A stretch of 64,000 nucleotides of DNA from Paraburkholderia bryophila. Its GTDB lineage: Bacteria > Pseudomonadota > Gammaproteobacteria > Burkholderiales > Burkholderiaceae. The position numbers and the translations under genes were made by a program. The notes under the pieces were generated by a model. It was not told the DNA's origin. It saw only the letters and a list, made by a program, of their open reading frames with translations, and searched no databases. The stretch covers positions 1 through 64,000 of the forward strand of contig NZ_QLTK01000023.1 of assembly GCF_003269035.1 (NCBI RefSeq), given 5' to 3'. Below, one piece after another: positions 44,137-53,223 of this stretch; position 1 is the stretch's first letter; each line of letters starts with the position of its first letter.

Positions 44137-44982
44137 GTGAACCCCAGCGAAATCGCCCCTTACACCGAGCTAGCCGAACACGCGTACCAGATCCGCCGCA
44201 ACGCTTTGCGAATGGGCGAAGTGCAAGGCCAGGGCTATATCGGCCAGGCGCTCGACATTGCCGACGTGCTGGCGGTCGCCTATTTCCGGGCGCTGCGTTA
44301 TCGCGCCGACGACCCCGACTGGGAAGGCCGCGACCGCTTCCTGCTGTCCAACGGCCACTACGCGATCGCGCTCTACGCGGCGCTGATCGAAGCCGGCATC
44401 ATCGCCGATGAAGAACTGGAGACCTACGGCAGCGACGACAGCCGTCTGCCGATGTCCGGCATGGCGAGCTACACGCCCGGCATGGAGATGTCCGGCGGCT
44501 CGCTCGGCCAGGGGCTGACGATTGCGGTGGGCCGCTGCCTCGGCCTGAAGCGCAAGCAATCGGACGCCTTCGTCTACACGCTGTTCTCCGACGGCGAACT
44601 CGACGAAGGCGCGGTCTGGGAAGGCCTCATGTCCGCTGCGCACTGGCAACTCGACAACCTGATCGCGATGGTCGACGTGAATAACCAGCAGGCCGACGGA
44701 CCCTCGTCGAACGTGATGGCGTTCGAACCGCTGGTCGACAAGTTGCAGGCGTTCGGCTGGTTCGTACAGCGCGTGGACGGCAACGATCTGGCCGCCGTGG
44801 TCGCCGCCTTCGACGCGGCGCGCGCGCACCCGGAGGCGCAGCCGCGCATTATCGTCTGCGATACGAGGATGGGCTGTGGCGTGCCGTTCCTCGAAGCCCG
44901 CGAAAAAAACCACTTTATCCGCGTCGACGCGCACGAGTGGCAACTCGCGCTGCAGGCGCTGGAAGCCGGGAGAAACGTATGA
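44137..44982 (+). CDS. Transketolase, N-terminal (ThDP-binding) subunit
   Basis: 281 residues carrying the pyrophosphate/ThDP-binding half of transketolase as a separate protein. FLLSNGHYAIALYAALIEAG contains a conserved histidine, GSLGQGLTIAVGRCLGLK follows, and TLFSDGELDEGAVWEGLMSA with VDVNNQQADG is the metal/ThDP motif (GDG-N type, here SDG). The second half is encoded by the next gene, overlapping by four bases (ATGA). Split transketolases are known from archaea and from dedicated sugar-degradation clusters such as those for apiose and sulfoquinovose. An AAGGAG ribosome binding site precedes the ATG. Confidence 0.88.
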   Translation: MNPSEIAPYTELAEHAYQIRRNALRMGEVQGQGYIGQALDIADVLAVAYFRALRYRADDPDWEGRDRFLLSNGHYAIALYAALIEAGIIADEELETYGSDDSRLPMSGMASYTPGMEMSGGSLGQGLTIAVGRCLGLKRKQSDAFVYTLFSDGELDEGAVWEGLMSAAHWQLDNLIAMVDVNNQQADGPSSNVMAFEPLVDKLQAFGWFVQRVDGNDLAAVVAAFDAARAHPEAQPRIIVCDTRMGCGVPFLEAREKNHFIRVDAHEWQLALQALEAGRNV

Positions 44983-45977
44983 GCGCCACCGCCCCGAAAG
45001 CTCGCCTGAAGACTTCGGCGATGATCGCGTCGATCGCCGGTGAAGGCCAGATCACGCGCTCGGCGCCGTTCGGTCACGCGCTGGTCGAACTGGCGCGCAA
45101 CCGGCCCGAGGTGGTCGGCATGACCGCCGACCTCGGCAAATACACCGACCTGCATCTGTTCGCCAAGGAATACCCCGAACGCTTCTATCAGATGGGCATG
45201 GCCGAGCAACTGCTGATGGGCGCCGCGGCCGGCATGGCGCACGAAGGCGCGCAGCCGTTCGTCACCACCTACGCGGTATTCGCCGCGCGCCGTGCGTACG
45301 ACTTCATCCACCAGGCCATCGCCGAAGACAATCTCGACGTCAAGCTGGTCTGCGCGCTGCCGGGTCTCACGACCGGTTACGGCCCGAGCCACCAGGCAGC
45401 CGAAGACCTCGCGCTGTTCCGCGCGATGCCGAACCTCACGGTGATCGACCCGTGCGACGCGCTGGAAATCGAACAGATGGTGCCCGCCATCGCCGATCAT
45501 CGCGGCCCGGTCTACGCACGCCTGTTGCGCGGCAACGTACCCGTCGTGCTCGACGAATACGGCTACCGCTTCGAACTCGGCAAGGCGAAGCTGCTGCGCG
45601 ACGGCGCCGAAGTGCTGATCGTCTCGTCCGGAATCATGACGATGCGCGCGCTCGAAACCGCCAAAGAGCTCGCCGCCGACCGCATCGACGTGGGTGTCCT
45701 GCATGTGCCGACCATCAAGCCGCTCGATTCGGTCACGCTGCTGCGCGAAGCGCGCCGGCCAGGGCGGCTGGTGGTCGTCGCGGAGAACCACACGGTGATC
45801 GGCGGGCTCGGCGAAGCGGTGGCCAATGTGCTGCTGACCAACGGCGTCACCCCGCCATTCCGCCAGATCGGGCTGCCCGATGCCTTTCTCGACGCGGGCG
45901 CGCTGCCCACGTTGCACGACCGCTACGGCATTTCCACCGCGGCCATGTGCGACACGATCAAAGGCTGGCTGCGCTGA
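44979..45977 (+). CDS. Transketolase, C-terminal subunit
   Basis: 332 residues carrying the pyrimidine-binding and C-terminal domains. VVGMTADLGKYTDLHLFAKE is followed by the catalytic glutamate in FYQMGMAEQLLMGAAAGMA. TTGYGPSHQAAEDLALFRAM and LTVIDPCDALEIEQMV are typical. It forms the active enzyme with the N-terminal subunit encoded upstream. ATG 44979 overlaps the preceding stop. The pair is distinct from the full-length transketolase at 50077, so different donors or acceptors are likely. Confidence 0.88.
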   Translation: MSATAPKARLKTSAMIASIAGEGQITRSAPFGHALVELARNRPEVVGMTADLGKYTDLHLFAKEYPERFYQMGMAEQLLMGAAAGMAHEGAQPFVTTYAVFAARRAYDFIHQAIAEDNLDVKLVCALPGLTTGYGPSHQAAEDLALFRAMPNLTVIDPCDALEIEQMVPAIADHRGPVYARLLRGNVPVVLDEYGYRFELGKAKLLRDGAEVLIVSSGIMTMRALETAKELAADRIDVGVLHVPTIKPLDSVTLLREARRPGRLVVVAENHTVIGGLGEAVANVLLTNGVTPPFRQIGLPDAFLDAGALPTLHDRYGISTAAMCDTIKGWLR

Positions 45978-45997
45978 ACCGCTTCGAGAAGCGGCAG

Positions 45998-46041
45998 GCG
46001 TAGTCACCGCGTAGTCACCGCGTAGTCACCGCGTAGTCACC
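45998..46041. repeat. Four tandem copies of an 11-base repeat
   Basis: GCGTAGTCACC is repeated four times in perfect tandem, 20 bases after the transketolase C-subunit stop and about 50 bases before the SDR gene. There are no spacers, so it is not CRISPR. It could be a replication-slippage array. Confidence 0.95.
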
Positions 46042-46093
46042 AATAGCCAGCAACGTAGCAATCCATAAGCATTCCATTCAGGAGATCCGCATC

Positions 46094-46858
46094 ATGTCCG
46101 AGTCACGTCTTCTCGACGGTAAAGTCGCTGTCATTTCCGGGGGTGCGTCGCCGCGCGGTATCGGCATGGCGACCGCCCGCATGTTCGCCGCGCACGGTGC
46201 GCGCGTCGCGATTTTCGATCTCGACGAAAACGCCGCGATGGAGGCCGCCGCGTCGATCGGCAGCGCGCATCGCGGCTATGCGTGCGACGTGACCGATCGC
46301 GGCGCGTGTCAGGCCGCCGTCGAACGCACGGTCGCCGACTTCGGCGCGATCGACGTGCTGATCAACAACGCCGGCATTACCCAGGCCGCCAAACTGCTCG
46401 ATATCGACGCGGCAGGCTGGGACCGGATTCTCGACGTCAATCTGCGCGGCGTGTTGTACCTGTCGCAAGCAGTCGTGCCGCAAATGAAAAAGCAGAAGAG
46501 CGGCTCGATCGGCTGCATGTCGTCGGTGTCGGCGCAACGCGGCGGCGGCATTCTCGGCGGCCCGCACTACTCGGCGGCGAAGGCGGGCGTGCTCGGTCTC
46601 GCCAAGGCGATGGCGCGTGAACTCGGTATCGACGGCATTCGGGTGAACTGCGTGACGCCGGGTCTGATTCAAACGGATATCAACGCCGGCAAGATCAGCG
46701 ACGACAAACGCGGCGAGATTCTCGCCGGCATTCCGCTCGATCGTCTGGGTGTGCCCGACGACGTGGCCGGCGCGTTCCTGTTTCTCGCGTCGCCGCTGTC
46801 GTCGTATATCACCGGCGCGGTGATCGACGTGAACGGCGGCATGCTGATTCACGGTTGA
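46094..46858 (+). CDS. Short-chain dehydrogenase/reductase (SDR)
   Basis: 254 residues. The cofactor motif is VAVISGGASPRGIGMATARM (GxxxGxG with an insert), NNAGITQAAKLL is the NNAG motif, and the catalytic YxxxK is in GGPHYSAAKAGVLG with S in MSSVSAQRGGG. The conserved D after the second strand (IFDLDENAAM) favours NAD(H). It probably oxidises a hydroxyl group of the imported substrate to a ketone, generating the ketose or keto acid used by the transketolase. The order tktN-tktC-SDR-TRAP suggests one transcript. Confidence 0.87.
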   Translation: MSESRLLDGKVAVISGGASPRGIGMATARMFAAHGARVAIFDLDENAAMEAAASIGSAHRGYACDVTDRGACQAAVERTVADFGAIDVLINNAGITQAAKLLDIDAAGWDRILDVNLRGVLYLSQAVVPQMKKQKSGSIGCMSSVSAQRGGGILGGPHYSAAKAGVLGLAKAMARELGIDGIRVNCVTPGLIQTDINAGKISDDKRGEILAGIPLDRLGVPDDVAGAFLFLASPLSSYITGAVIDVNGGMLIHG

Positions 46859-46995
46859 TTCGCGATCGATTCAAGAGTTGTTGATGACGCACAGGCGGTA
46901 GACGGGAACGGGCGCGGCGAGCCATACGTGCAGCCACCGCGCCTCGAAGGCAAAAAACCATAACGACGCGCGATCCGGAATTGGAGGAAGACACC

Positions 46996-48039
46996 ATGAC
47001 TACCCGTTCGAACGCCCCGCAGGGCATCAGTCGCCGCACCTTTCTGAAGGCCGGCGCGAGCTTGACCGCCGCCGCGCCGTTATGGAGCGTGTCGCGCCGC
47101 GCGCTGGCCGCGCCCGAGTTTTCGTACAAGCTCGCCACCGGCCAGGACCCGACCCATCCGGTCAACATCCGCGCGCAGGAAGCGATCAATCACATTCGCG
47201 ACGCGACCAACGGCCGCCTCGACATCAAGCTGTTTCCGCAGAATCAGCTCGGCTCCGACACCGACCTGCTCTCGCAGGTACGCAACGGCGGCGTGGAGTT
47301 TTTCAATCAGGCCTCGTCGATTCTGGCGACGCTCACGCCGGCAGCAGGCATCGTCAATACCGGTTTCGCGTTCAAGGATTACGACGCGGTCTGGAAAGCG
47401 ATGGACGGCGACCTCGGCAATTACATTCGCGCGCAGATCGCCAAGTCCGGCATCGTGTCGGTCAGCAAGGTGTGGGACAACGGCTTCCGGCAGATCAGTT
47501 CCTCCACGCGTGCATTGCGTGCGCCCGCCGATCTGAAGGGCTTCAAGATTCGCGTGCCGCAGGCGCCGATGCTGACCTCGCTGTTCAAGGCGCTCGACGC
47601 TGGGCCGGCGCCGATCAACTTCAACGAACTGTATTCGGCGTTGCAGACGGGCGTGGTGGAAGGCCAGGAAAATCCGCTGCCGATCATCGCCACCGCCAAG
47701 CTGTACGAAGTGCAGAAGTACATCAGCCTGACCTCGCACGTGTGGGACGGCTACTGGATTCTCGGCAACCGCGCCGCGTGGGAACGTCTGCCGGCCGACA
47801 TCCGCACAATCGTCACACGCGAGTTCGAGAAAGCCGCGATGCTGCAACGCGCGGATATCGCGAAGCTCAGCAATTCGCTGCGCGACGATCTGAAGTCGAA
47901 GGGCATTACCTTCGTCGACGTGGATCGTGAGGCGTTCCGCGCCGCGCTGGCCAAGACCAGCTTCTACCACGACTGGAAGGGCAAATACGGCGACGAAGCC
48001 TGGGGCCTGCTGGAGAAGTCCGTCGGAAAACTGGGGTAA
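46996..48039 (+). CDS. TRAP transporter substrate-binding protein (DctP type)
   Basis: 347 residues. The export signal GISRRTFLKAGASLTAAAPL is a Tat signal ending near RALA-APE. The mature protein has FSYKLATGQDPTHPVNIRAQ, LFPQNQLGSDTDLLSQVRNG and the specificity region LKGFKIRVPQAPMLTSLFKA with the conserved arginine that binds a carboxylate in most DctP proteins. The cargo is therefore likely an organic or sugar acid. GGAGG lies nine bases before ATG 46996. Confidence 0.9.
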   Translation: MTTRSNAPQGISRRTFLKAGASLTAAAPLWSVSRRALAAPEFSYKLATGQDPTHPVNIRAQEAINHIRDATNGRLDIKLFPQNQLGSDTDLLSQVRNGGVEFFNQASSILATLTPAAGIVNTGFAFKDYDAVWKAMDGDLGNYIRAQIAKSGIVSVSKVWDNGFRQISSSTRALRAPADLKGFKIRVPQAPMLTSLFKALDAGPAPINFNELYSALQTGVVEGQENPLPIIATAKLYEVQKYISLTSHVWDGYWILGNRAAWERLPADIRTIVTREFEKAAMLQRADIAKLSNSLRDDLKSKGITFVDVDREAFRAALAKTSFYHDWKGKYGDEAWGLLEKSVGKLG

Positions 48040-48043
48040 TGCG

Positions 48044-49903
48044 ATGACCACGATCTTCTATTCGCACGACGCGCAGCATCGTTTCGCCTGCGCGCTCGAT
48101 TCCGCGCTCGGGCATCTGGTGGAAATTCCCGCCGCGTTGCTGGTGCTGGCGGAAATCGGCGTGCTGCTGGCCGGCGTGACGAGCCGCTACCTGCTGCATG
48201 CGCCGCTCGTCTGGTCCGACGAACTCGCGTCGATGCTGTTTCTGTGGCTCGCCATGCTCGGCGCCGTGATCGCGTTGCGGCGCGGCGAACATATGCGGAT
48301 GACCGCGCTGGTCGGCATGGCGTCGCCGGGCGTGCGGGCATTTCTCGACGTAGTGGCGATCGCGGCGCCGATCGCGTTTCTCGCGATGGTGGTCGGCCCC
48401 GCGATCAGCTTCGCGCAGGACGAGTCGTTCATCACCACGCCCGCGCTCGAACTGTCGAATTCGTGGCGCGCGGCCGCGTTGCCGATCGGCTCGGCGCTGA
48501 TGCTGCTGGTCGCGGTGGTGCGACTCGCGCGCATAGGCCACTGGCGGTTGATTCTGGCCGCACTCGCCACGGTCGGCGCGCTGGTCGGCGTGTTCATTCT
48601 GCTCGGACCGATGTTGCGCGACCTCGGCAATCTCAACCTGCTGATTTTTTTCGTCGGGCTGGTCGCGCTTGGGGTGTTGAGCGGTGTGCCGATCGCGTTC
48701 TCGTTCGGGCTCGCCACCTTCGGCTACCTCGCGCTCACCACGAATACGCCGATGCCGGTGGTGGTCGGCCGGATGGACGAAGGCATGTCGCATCTGATTC
48801 TGCTTTCCGTGCCGCTGTTCGTGTTCCTCGGCCAGTTGATCGAGATGACCGGCATGGCCGCCGCGATGATCGCGTTTCTCGCCAGCCTGCTCGGCCATGT
48901 GCGCGGCGGTTTGTCGTATGTGCTGGTCGGCGCGATGTATCTGGTGTCCGGTATCTCGGGTTCGAAAGCCGCCGACATGGCCGCCGTCGCGCCGGTGCTG
49001 TTTCCGGAGATGAAAGCGCGCGGCGCGAAACCCGGCGATCTGGTCGCGCTGCTCGCCGCGACCGGCGCGCAGACCGAGACGATTCCACCGAGCCTCGTGC
49101 TGATCACCCTTGGGTCGGTGACGGGCATCTCGATCTCGGCACTCTTCACGGGCGGCATGCTGCCTGGCATCGTGCTCGCCTTCACGTTGTGCATCGTCGT
49201 GCAGTGGCGCTATCGGCGCGAGGATATGTCGAATGTGAAGCGCGCGACGCGCGGCGAGATTCTGCGCAAGCTCGTGATCGCGTTTCCGGCGCTGGCGTTG
49301 CCGTTCGTGATTCGCGCGGCCGTTGTCGAAGGCATTGCGACGGCGACCGAAGTGTCCACTATCGGCATTGCGTACGCGGTGCTGGCGGGCCTGCTGATCT
49401 ATCGCCGCTTCGAGTGGCGACGGCTCAAGCCGATGCTGATCGATACGGCGTCGCTGTCCGGCGCGATCCTGCTGATCATCGGCGCGGCCACCGCGATGGC
49501 ATGGGCGCTGACCCAGTCCGGCTTCTCGGGCCAGCTCGCGCAAACCCTCGGTGCGTTGCCGGGCGGCGCGGCGATGTTCATGGCGGCGTCGATCTGCGTG
49601 TTCGTGATTCTCGGCAGCGTGCTCGAAGGGATTCCGGCCATCGTGCTGTTCGGCCCGCTGATGTTCCCGATCGCGCGCGCCATGCACATTCACGACGTGC
49701 ACTACGCCATGGTCGTGATCCTGTCGATGGGCGTGGGCCTGTTCGCGCCGCCGTTCGGTGTGGGTTATTACTCGGCGTGCGCCGTGAGCCGCATTCATCC
49801 CGATGAAGGCATGAAGCCGATTCTGGGTTATATCGCCGCGTTGATGGTCGGGCTGATCGTGGTGGCCGCCGTGCCGTGGATTTCGACCGGGTTCCTGCAT
49901 TGA
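48044..49903 (+). CDS. TRAP transporter fused membrane protein (DctQ-DctM)
   Basis: 619 residues, many membrane helices. The N-terminal 160 or so residues are the small DctQ part (LVWSDELASMLFLWLAMLGA), followed by the large DctM part with GVLSGVPIAFSFGLATFGYL, the conserved GSKAADMAAVAPVLFPEM and PPFGVGYYSACAV. It starts four bases after the binding-protein stop. Together they form a Na+-driven importer, typically of dicarboxylates, sugar acids or similar anions. Confidence 0.92.
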   Translation: MTTIFYSHDAQHRFACALDSALGHLVEIPAALLVLAEIGVLLAGVTSRYLLHAPLVWSDELASMLFLWLAMLGAVIALRRGEHMRMTALVGMASPGVRAFLDVVAIAAPIAFLAMVVGPAISFAQDESFITTPALELSNSWRAAALPIGSALMLLVAVVRLARIGHWRLILAALATVGALVGVFILLGPMLRDLGNLNLLIFFVGLVALGVLSGVPIAFSFGLATFGYLALTTNTPMPVVVGRMDEGMSHLILLSVPLFVFLGQLIEMTGMAAAMIAFLASLLGHVRGGLSYVLVGAMYLVSGISGSKAADMAAVAPVLFPEMKARGAKPGDLVALLAATGAQTETIPPSLVLITLGSVTGISISALFTGGMLPGIVLAFTLCIVVQWRYRREDMSNVKRATRGEILRKLVIAFPALALPFVIRAAVVEGIATATEVSTIGIAYAVLAGLLIYRRFEWRRLKPMLIDTASLSGAILLIIGAATAMAWALTQSGFSGQLAQTLGALPGGAAMFMAASICVFVILGSVLEGIPAIVLFGPLMFPIARAMHIHDVHYAMVVILSMGVGLFAPPFGVGYYSACAVSRIHPDEGMKPILGYIAALMVGLIVVAAVPWISTGFLH

Positions 49904-50076
49904 GTCGCTGACGCGCGAGGTTGCGCTGCGCTGGCCGCTGGCCGGTCCTGCGCATAACGCAACGTGGCCTCGCGCAAGATCGCCACACCTGCTTCGCCGC
50001 CGAATCATTCCGTTTGTTCCACTCTGTCGGATTGCCGCCGCCCGCTTCGCGGGCTGGCGTAGAGGAGCCTGTTGCC

Positions 50077-52149
50077 ATGTCCACCACCGAAGCCCAGCCT
50101 GCTGTGCTTAATGCTTCGCCCGCTGCCATTGCGCCTGCGGCCTCTTCAGCGCCTGCGGCTTCGCCGCTTGCGCAAACGACGCCCGCGCCGCCGCTCGCCG
50201 ATGCCATCCGCTTCCTCTCCATCGACGCGATCCTGCGCGCCGGCGAGGGCCATCAAGGCGTGCCGCTCGGCATGGCCGAAATCGCCACCGCGCTATTTAC
50301 CCGACACCTCAAGTTCAATCCGGCCGATCCCACCTGGCCCGATCGCGACCGCTTCGTGCTGTCGAACGGACACGGCTCGCTGCTGCTTTACGCGTTGCTC
50401 TATCTGACCGGCTATAGCGCGATTAGCCTCGCGCAACTCCAATCGTTCCGCGAACTCGGCTCGCATTGCGCGGGCCACCCGGAGTACGAACCGGCGCACG
50501 GCATCGAGGCCACCACCGGCCCGCTCGGTCAGGGCATCGCCAACGCGTTCGGCATGGCGATCGCCGAAGCGTATCTCGCGGCGAAGTTCGGCAGCGATCT
50601 GGTCGATCACTACACGTACGCGTTTGTCGGCGACGGCTGTTTGCAGGAAGGCATCGGTCAGGAAATGATTTCGCTGGCGGGGCATCTGCAATTGGGCAAA
50701 CTGATTCTCTGCTGGGACGACAACCAGATTACCGACGACGGCAGCACCTCGCTGTCGATCAGCGAAGACGTCTGCGCGCGTTTTCGGGTCGGCGGCTGGC
50801 AGGTGATCGAAGTGGACGGGCACGATCTGGAAGCGGTCTCGGCGGCGTTGACGATTGCGCGTGCGGACCCGCGGCCTTCGGTGATCGCGTGCAAGACCGT
50901 GATCGGCCGCGGCATTGCGCGCTTGCAAGGGCAGCGCGGCGGCCACAGCGGCAAGCTGTTCCAGGCCGACGCCGACGCGGCACGCGAGCAACTCGGCTGG
51001 CCGCACGCGCCGTTCGACGTACCCACGGAGATTCTGAGCGCATGGCGCGCGGCCGGTCAGCGCAGCGATGCGCAGCATCGCGCATGGCAGGCGCGGGTTG
51101 CCGCATTGCCGGATGCGCAGCGCGCCGAATTCAAGCGGGTGCAGTGTGGCCATTTACCGCCAGACTGGCGCGAGGTGCTCGACGACTATCGCCGGCGCGC
51201 CGTGGAGCGCGACGAAGCGCAGCCCGGCATCGCAGTATCGGGCGAAATTAGCGACCTGCTCGCGCCGTTGCTGCCGGAACGTATGGTCGGCTGCGCCGAT
51301 CTCGAAGCGCCCACCGGACACAAACGCCAGTTGCACGCGTTCACCGCCGCGGACCGCAGCGGCGCCTATGTTCACTGCGGTGTGCGCGAACATCTGATGG
51401 GCGCGATGGCCAACGGCATGGCCGCGCACGGCGGCGTGATCGCGACCAGCGTGACCTATCTGGCGTTCTCCGACTATCAGCGGTCGGCCATGCGGATGGC
51501 CGCGTTAATGGCGTTGCCGGTGCATTTCGTGTTCAGCCACGACTCGATCGGCGTCGGCAAAAACGGGCCGACGCATCAGCCCGTCGAAATCCTCGCATCG
51601 CTGCGCGCGATGCCGAACATGCGCGTGCTGCGTCCCGCCGACGCCGTGGAAGCCGCCGAATGCTGGGCGCTCGCACTGGAACACCGGCATGGTCCGAGCA
51701 CCCTGGTGTTTGCACGCCAGACGCTGCCGCTGGTGCGCCGCGAACACAGCGCCGAATCGCTGTCGAAGCGCGGTGCTTACGTGCTGGCCGAGGCGGACGG
51801 CGCACCGCGCGCCGTCACGCTGCTCGCCACGGGTTCCGAAGTGGCACTGGCGTTGCAGGCACGCCGCCGCTTGCAGGACGAAGGCATTGCGACAGCGGTG
51901 GTGTCCATGCCCTGCTGGGAGATCTTCGACGAACAGGACGACGCCTACCGTTCAGCCGTGCTCGGGGCCGGCACGGTGCGCGTGGGCGTCGAAGCGGCGT
52001 TGCGTTTCGGCTGGGATCGCTATCTCGGCGAGCGTGGCGGCTTCGTCGGCATGACGGGGTTCGGCGCGTCGGCGTCGGCGGAAACGCTGTATGAACACTT
52101 CGGCATCACGGCGGAATGTATCGTCGCTGAAGCGAAGCGGCACCTGTAA
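50077..52149 (+). CDS. Full-length transketolase
   Basis: 690 residues. After an Ala/Pro-rich N-terminal extension of about 38 residues come AGEGHQGVPLGMAEIATALF, FVLSNGHGSLLLYALLYLTG, GIEATTGPLGQGIANAFGMA, the ThDP motif FVGDGCLQEGIGQE with DDNQITDDG, and the catalytic glutamate in YVHCGVREHLMGAMANGM. These are transketolase hallmarks. The GHQG in place of the usual GHPG, and GGHSG in place of the GSHxxHG-type loop, are departures that may reflect a different acceptor. It lies in the same operon as a second, split transketolase. ATG 50077 has GAGGAG upstream. Confidence 0.9.
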   Translation: MSTTEAQPAVLNASPAAIAPAASSAPAASPLAQTTPAPPLADAIRFLSIDAILRAGEGHQGVPLGMAEIATALFTRHLKFNPADPTWPDRDRFVLSNGHGSLLLYALLYLTGYSAISLAQLQSFRELGSHCAGHPEYEPAHGIEATTGPLGQGIANAFGMAIAEAYLAAKFGSDLVDHYTYAFVGDGCLQEGIGQEMISLAGHLQLGKLILCWDDNQITDDGSTSLSISEDVCARFRVGGWQVIEVDGHDLEAVSAALTIARADPRPSVIACKTVIGRGIARLQGQRGGHSGKLFQADADAAREQLGWPHAPFDVPTEILSAWRAAGQRSDAQHRAWQARVAALPDAQRAEFKRVQCGHLPPDWREVLDDYRRRAVERDEAQPGIAVSGEISDLLAPLLPERMVGCADLEAPTGHKRQLHAFTAADRSGAYVHCGVREHLMGAMANGMAAHGGVIATSVTYLAFSDYQRSAMRMAALMALPVHFVFSHDSIGVGKNGPTHQPVEILASLRAMPNMRVLRPADAVEAAECWALALEHRHGPSTLVFARQTLPLVRREHSAESLSKRGAYVLAEADGAPRAVTLLATGSEVALALQARRRLQDEGIATAVVSMPCWEIFDEQDDAYRSAVLGAGTVRVGVEAALRFGWDRYLGERGGFVGMTGFGASASAETLYEHFGITAECIVAEAKRHL

Positions 52150-52167
52150 ATCATCGGGGACATGACC

Positions 52168-53133
52168 ATGCATAAGATCGTTTTTCTCGACCGCGCCACA
52201 TTAGCGCCGCAAATCGTGTTGCGCGAGCCGCGCTTCGATCATCAACTGATCGAGCACGATCGCACCACGCCGGATCAGGTGCTCAAGCGCCTGGCCGGGG
52301 CATCGATTGCGATTACCAACAAGGTCGCGCTGACCGAAGACCTGCTCGCGCAGTTGCCCGATCTGAAGCTCGTCGCGGTTGCCGCGACCGGCACCGACTG
52401 CGTCGATAAAGCGGCGTGCGAACGCCTCGGCATTGCGGTCAGCAATATTCGCGGCTATGCGATCAACACGGTGCCTGAGCATACCTTCGCGTTGATCCTC
52501 GCGCTCAGGCGCAATCTGATCGCCTACCGCGATGACGTGCTCGCCGGCGAGTGGCAGAAGTCCGGGCAATTCTGTTTCTTCACGCACGCGATTCACGATC
52601 TTGCCGGCGCGAAACTCGGCATCATCGGCGAAGGGGTGTTGGGGCAGCGCGTCGCGGAAATTGGCAAGGCTTTCGGCATGCAGCCGATGTTCGCCGCGCA
52701 CAAGGGCCGCGACGGACTCGGCCCGCTGTACACACCATGGGACGAAGTACTGGCGACCAGCGACATCATCACCGTGCACAGTCCGCTCACGCCGCACACT
52801 CGCAACATGCTAGCCATGCCCGAGTTTCGCGCCATGCAACGGCGGCCGCTGCTGATCAATACGGCGCGCGGCGGACTGGTCGATGAACACGCGCTCGTGC
52901 AGGCGCTCGACGAAGGGCTGATCAGCGGCGCGGGATTCGATGTGACGGCAGGCGAACCGCCGTCCGAGGACAACCCGCTGTTGCGCGCCGCCGCTCGGCC
53001 GAACGTGATTCTGACGCCACATGTGGCGTGGGCGTCGGATGAGGCACAGCAGGGGCTGGCGGATCAGTTGATGGATAACATCGAGAACTTTGTCGATGGG
53101 CGGCCGAGCAACCTGGTGCGCGGCACTTATTGA
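52168..53133 (+). CDS. D-2-hydroxyacid dehydrogenase, hydroxypyruvate/glycerate type
   Basis: 321 residues. NAD-binding motif is LGIIGEGVLGQRVAEIGKAF. Catalytic residues are the arginine in INTARGGLVDEHALV, the E of DVTAGEPPSEDNP and the histidine in ILTPHVAWASDEAQQG. Closest to the HprA/glycerate dehydrogenase group. In the operon it could reduce hydroxypyruvate to D-glycerate. ATG 52168 is preferred over 52162 because GGGGA ends seven bases before it, against one base for the earlier ATG. The gene begins 18 bases after the transketolase stop. Confidence 0.87.
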   Translation: MHKIVFLDRATLAPQIVLREPRFDHQLIEHDRTTPDQVLKRLAGASIAITNKVALTEDLLAQLPDLKLVAVAATGTDCVDKAACERLGIAVSNIRGYAINTVPEHTFALILALRRNLIAYRDDVLAGEWQKSGQFCFFTHAIHDLAGAKLGIIGEGVLGQRVAEIGKAFGMQPMFAAHKGRDGLGPLYTPWDEVLATSDIITVHSPLTPHTRNMLAMPEFRAMQRRPLLINTARGGLVDEHALVQALDEGLISGAGFDVTAGEPPSEDNPLLRAAARPNVILTPHVAWASDEAQQGLADQLMDNIENFVDGRPSNLVRGTY

Positions 53134-53223
53134 ACGAGGACGAAGACGGAGGCGGTGCGTCGCCCCCACCCTGAGTTCCTGATCCGATCACAGCGTGGCG
53201 AGACGGCCCCCCCTAGCCGCGCA

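Noticed and set aside
45998..46041. Tandem repeats considered as a CRISPR array
   Set aside because: The 11-base units abut directly with no spacers and no cas genes are near.
47906..50008. A 700-codon open frame on the minus strand opposite the TRAP transporter genes
   Set aside because: Its translation is dominated by Arg, His, Gln and Asp without domains, and the opposite strand encodes clear DctP/DctQM proteins. It is a high-GC shadow frame.
43115..53133. Assignment of the transketolase cluster to the sulfoquinovose or apiose transketolase pathways
   Set aside because: Both known routes need a kinase and an isomerase, and the sulfo route further genes; none is present in the operon.
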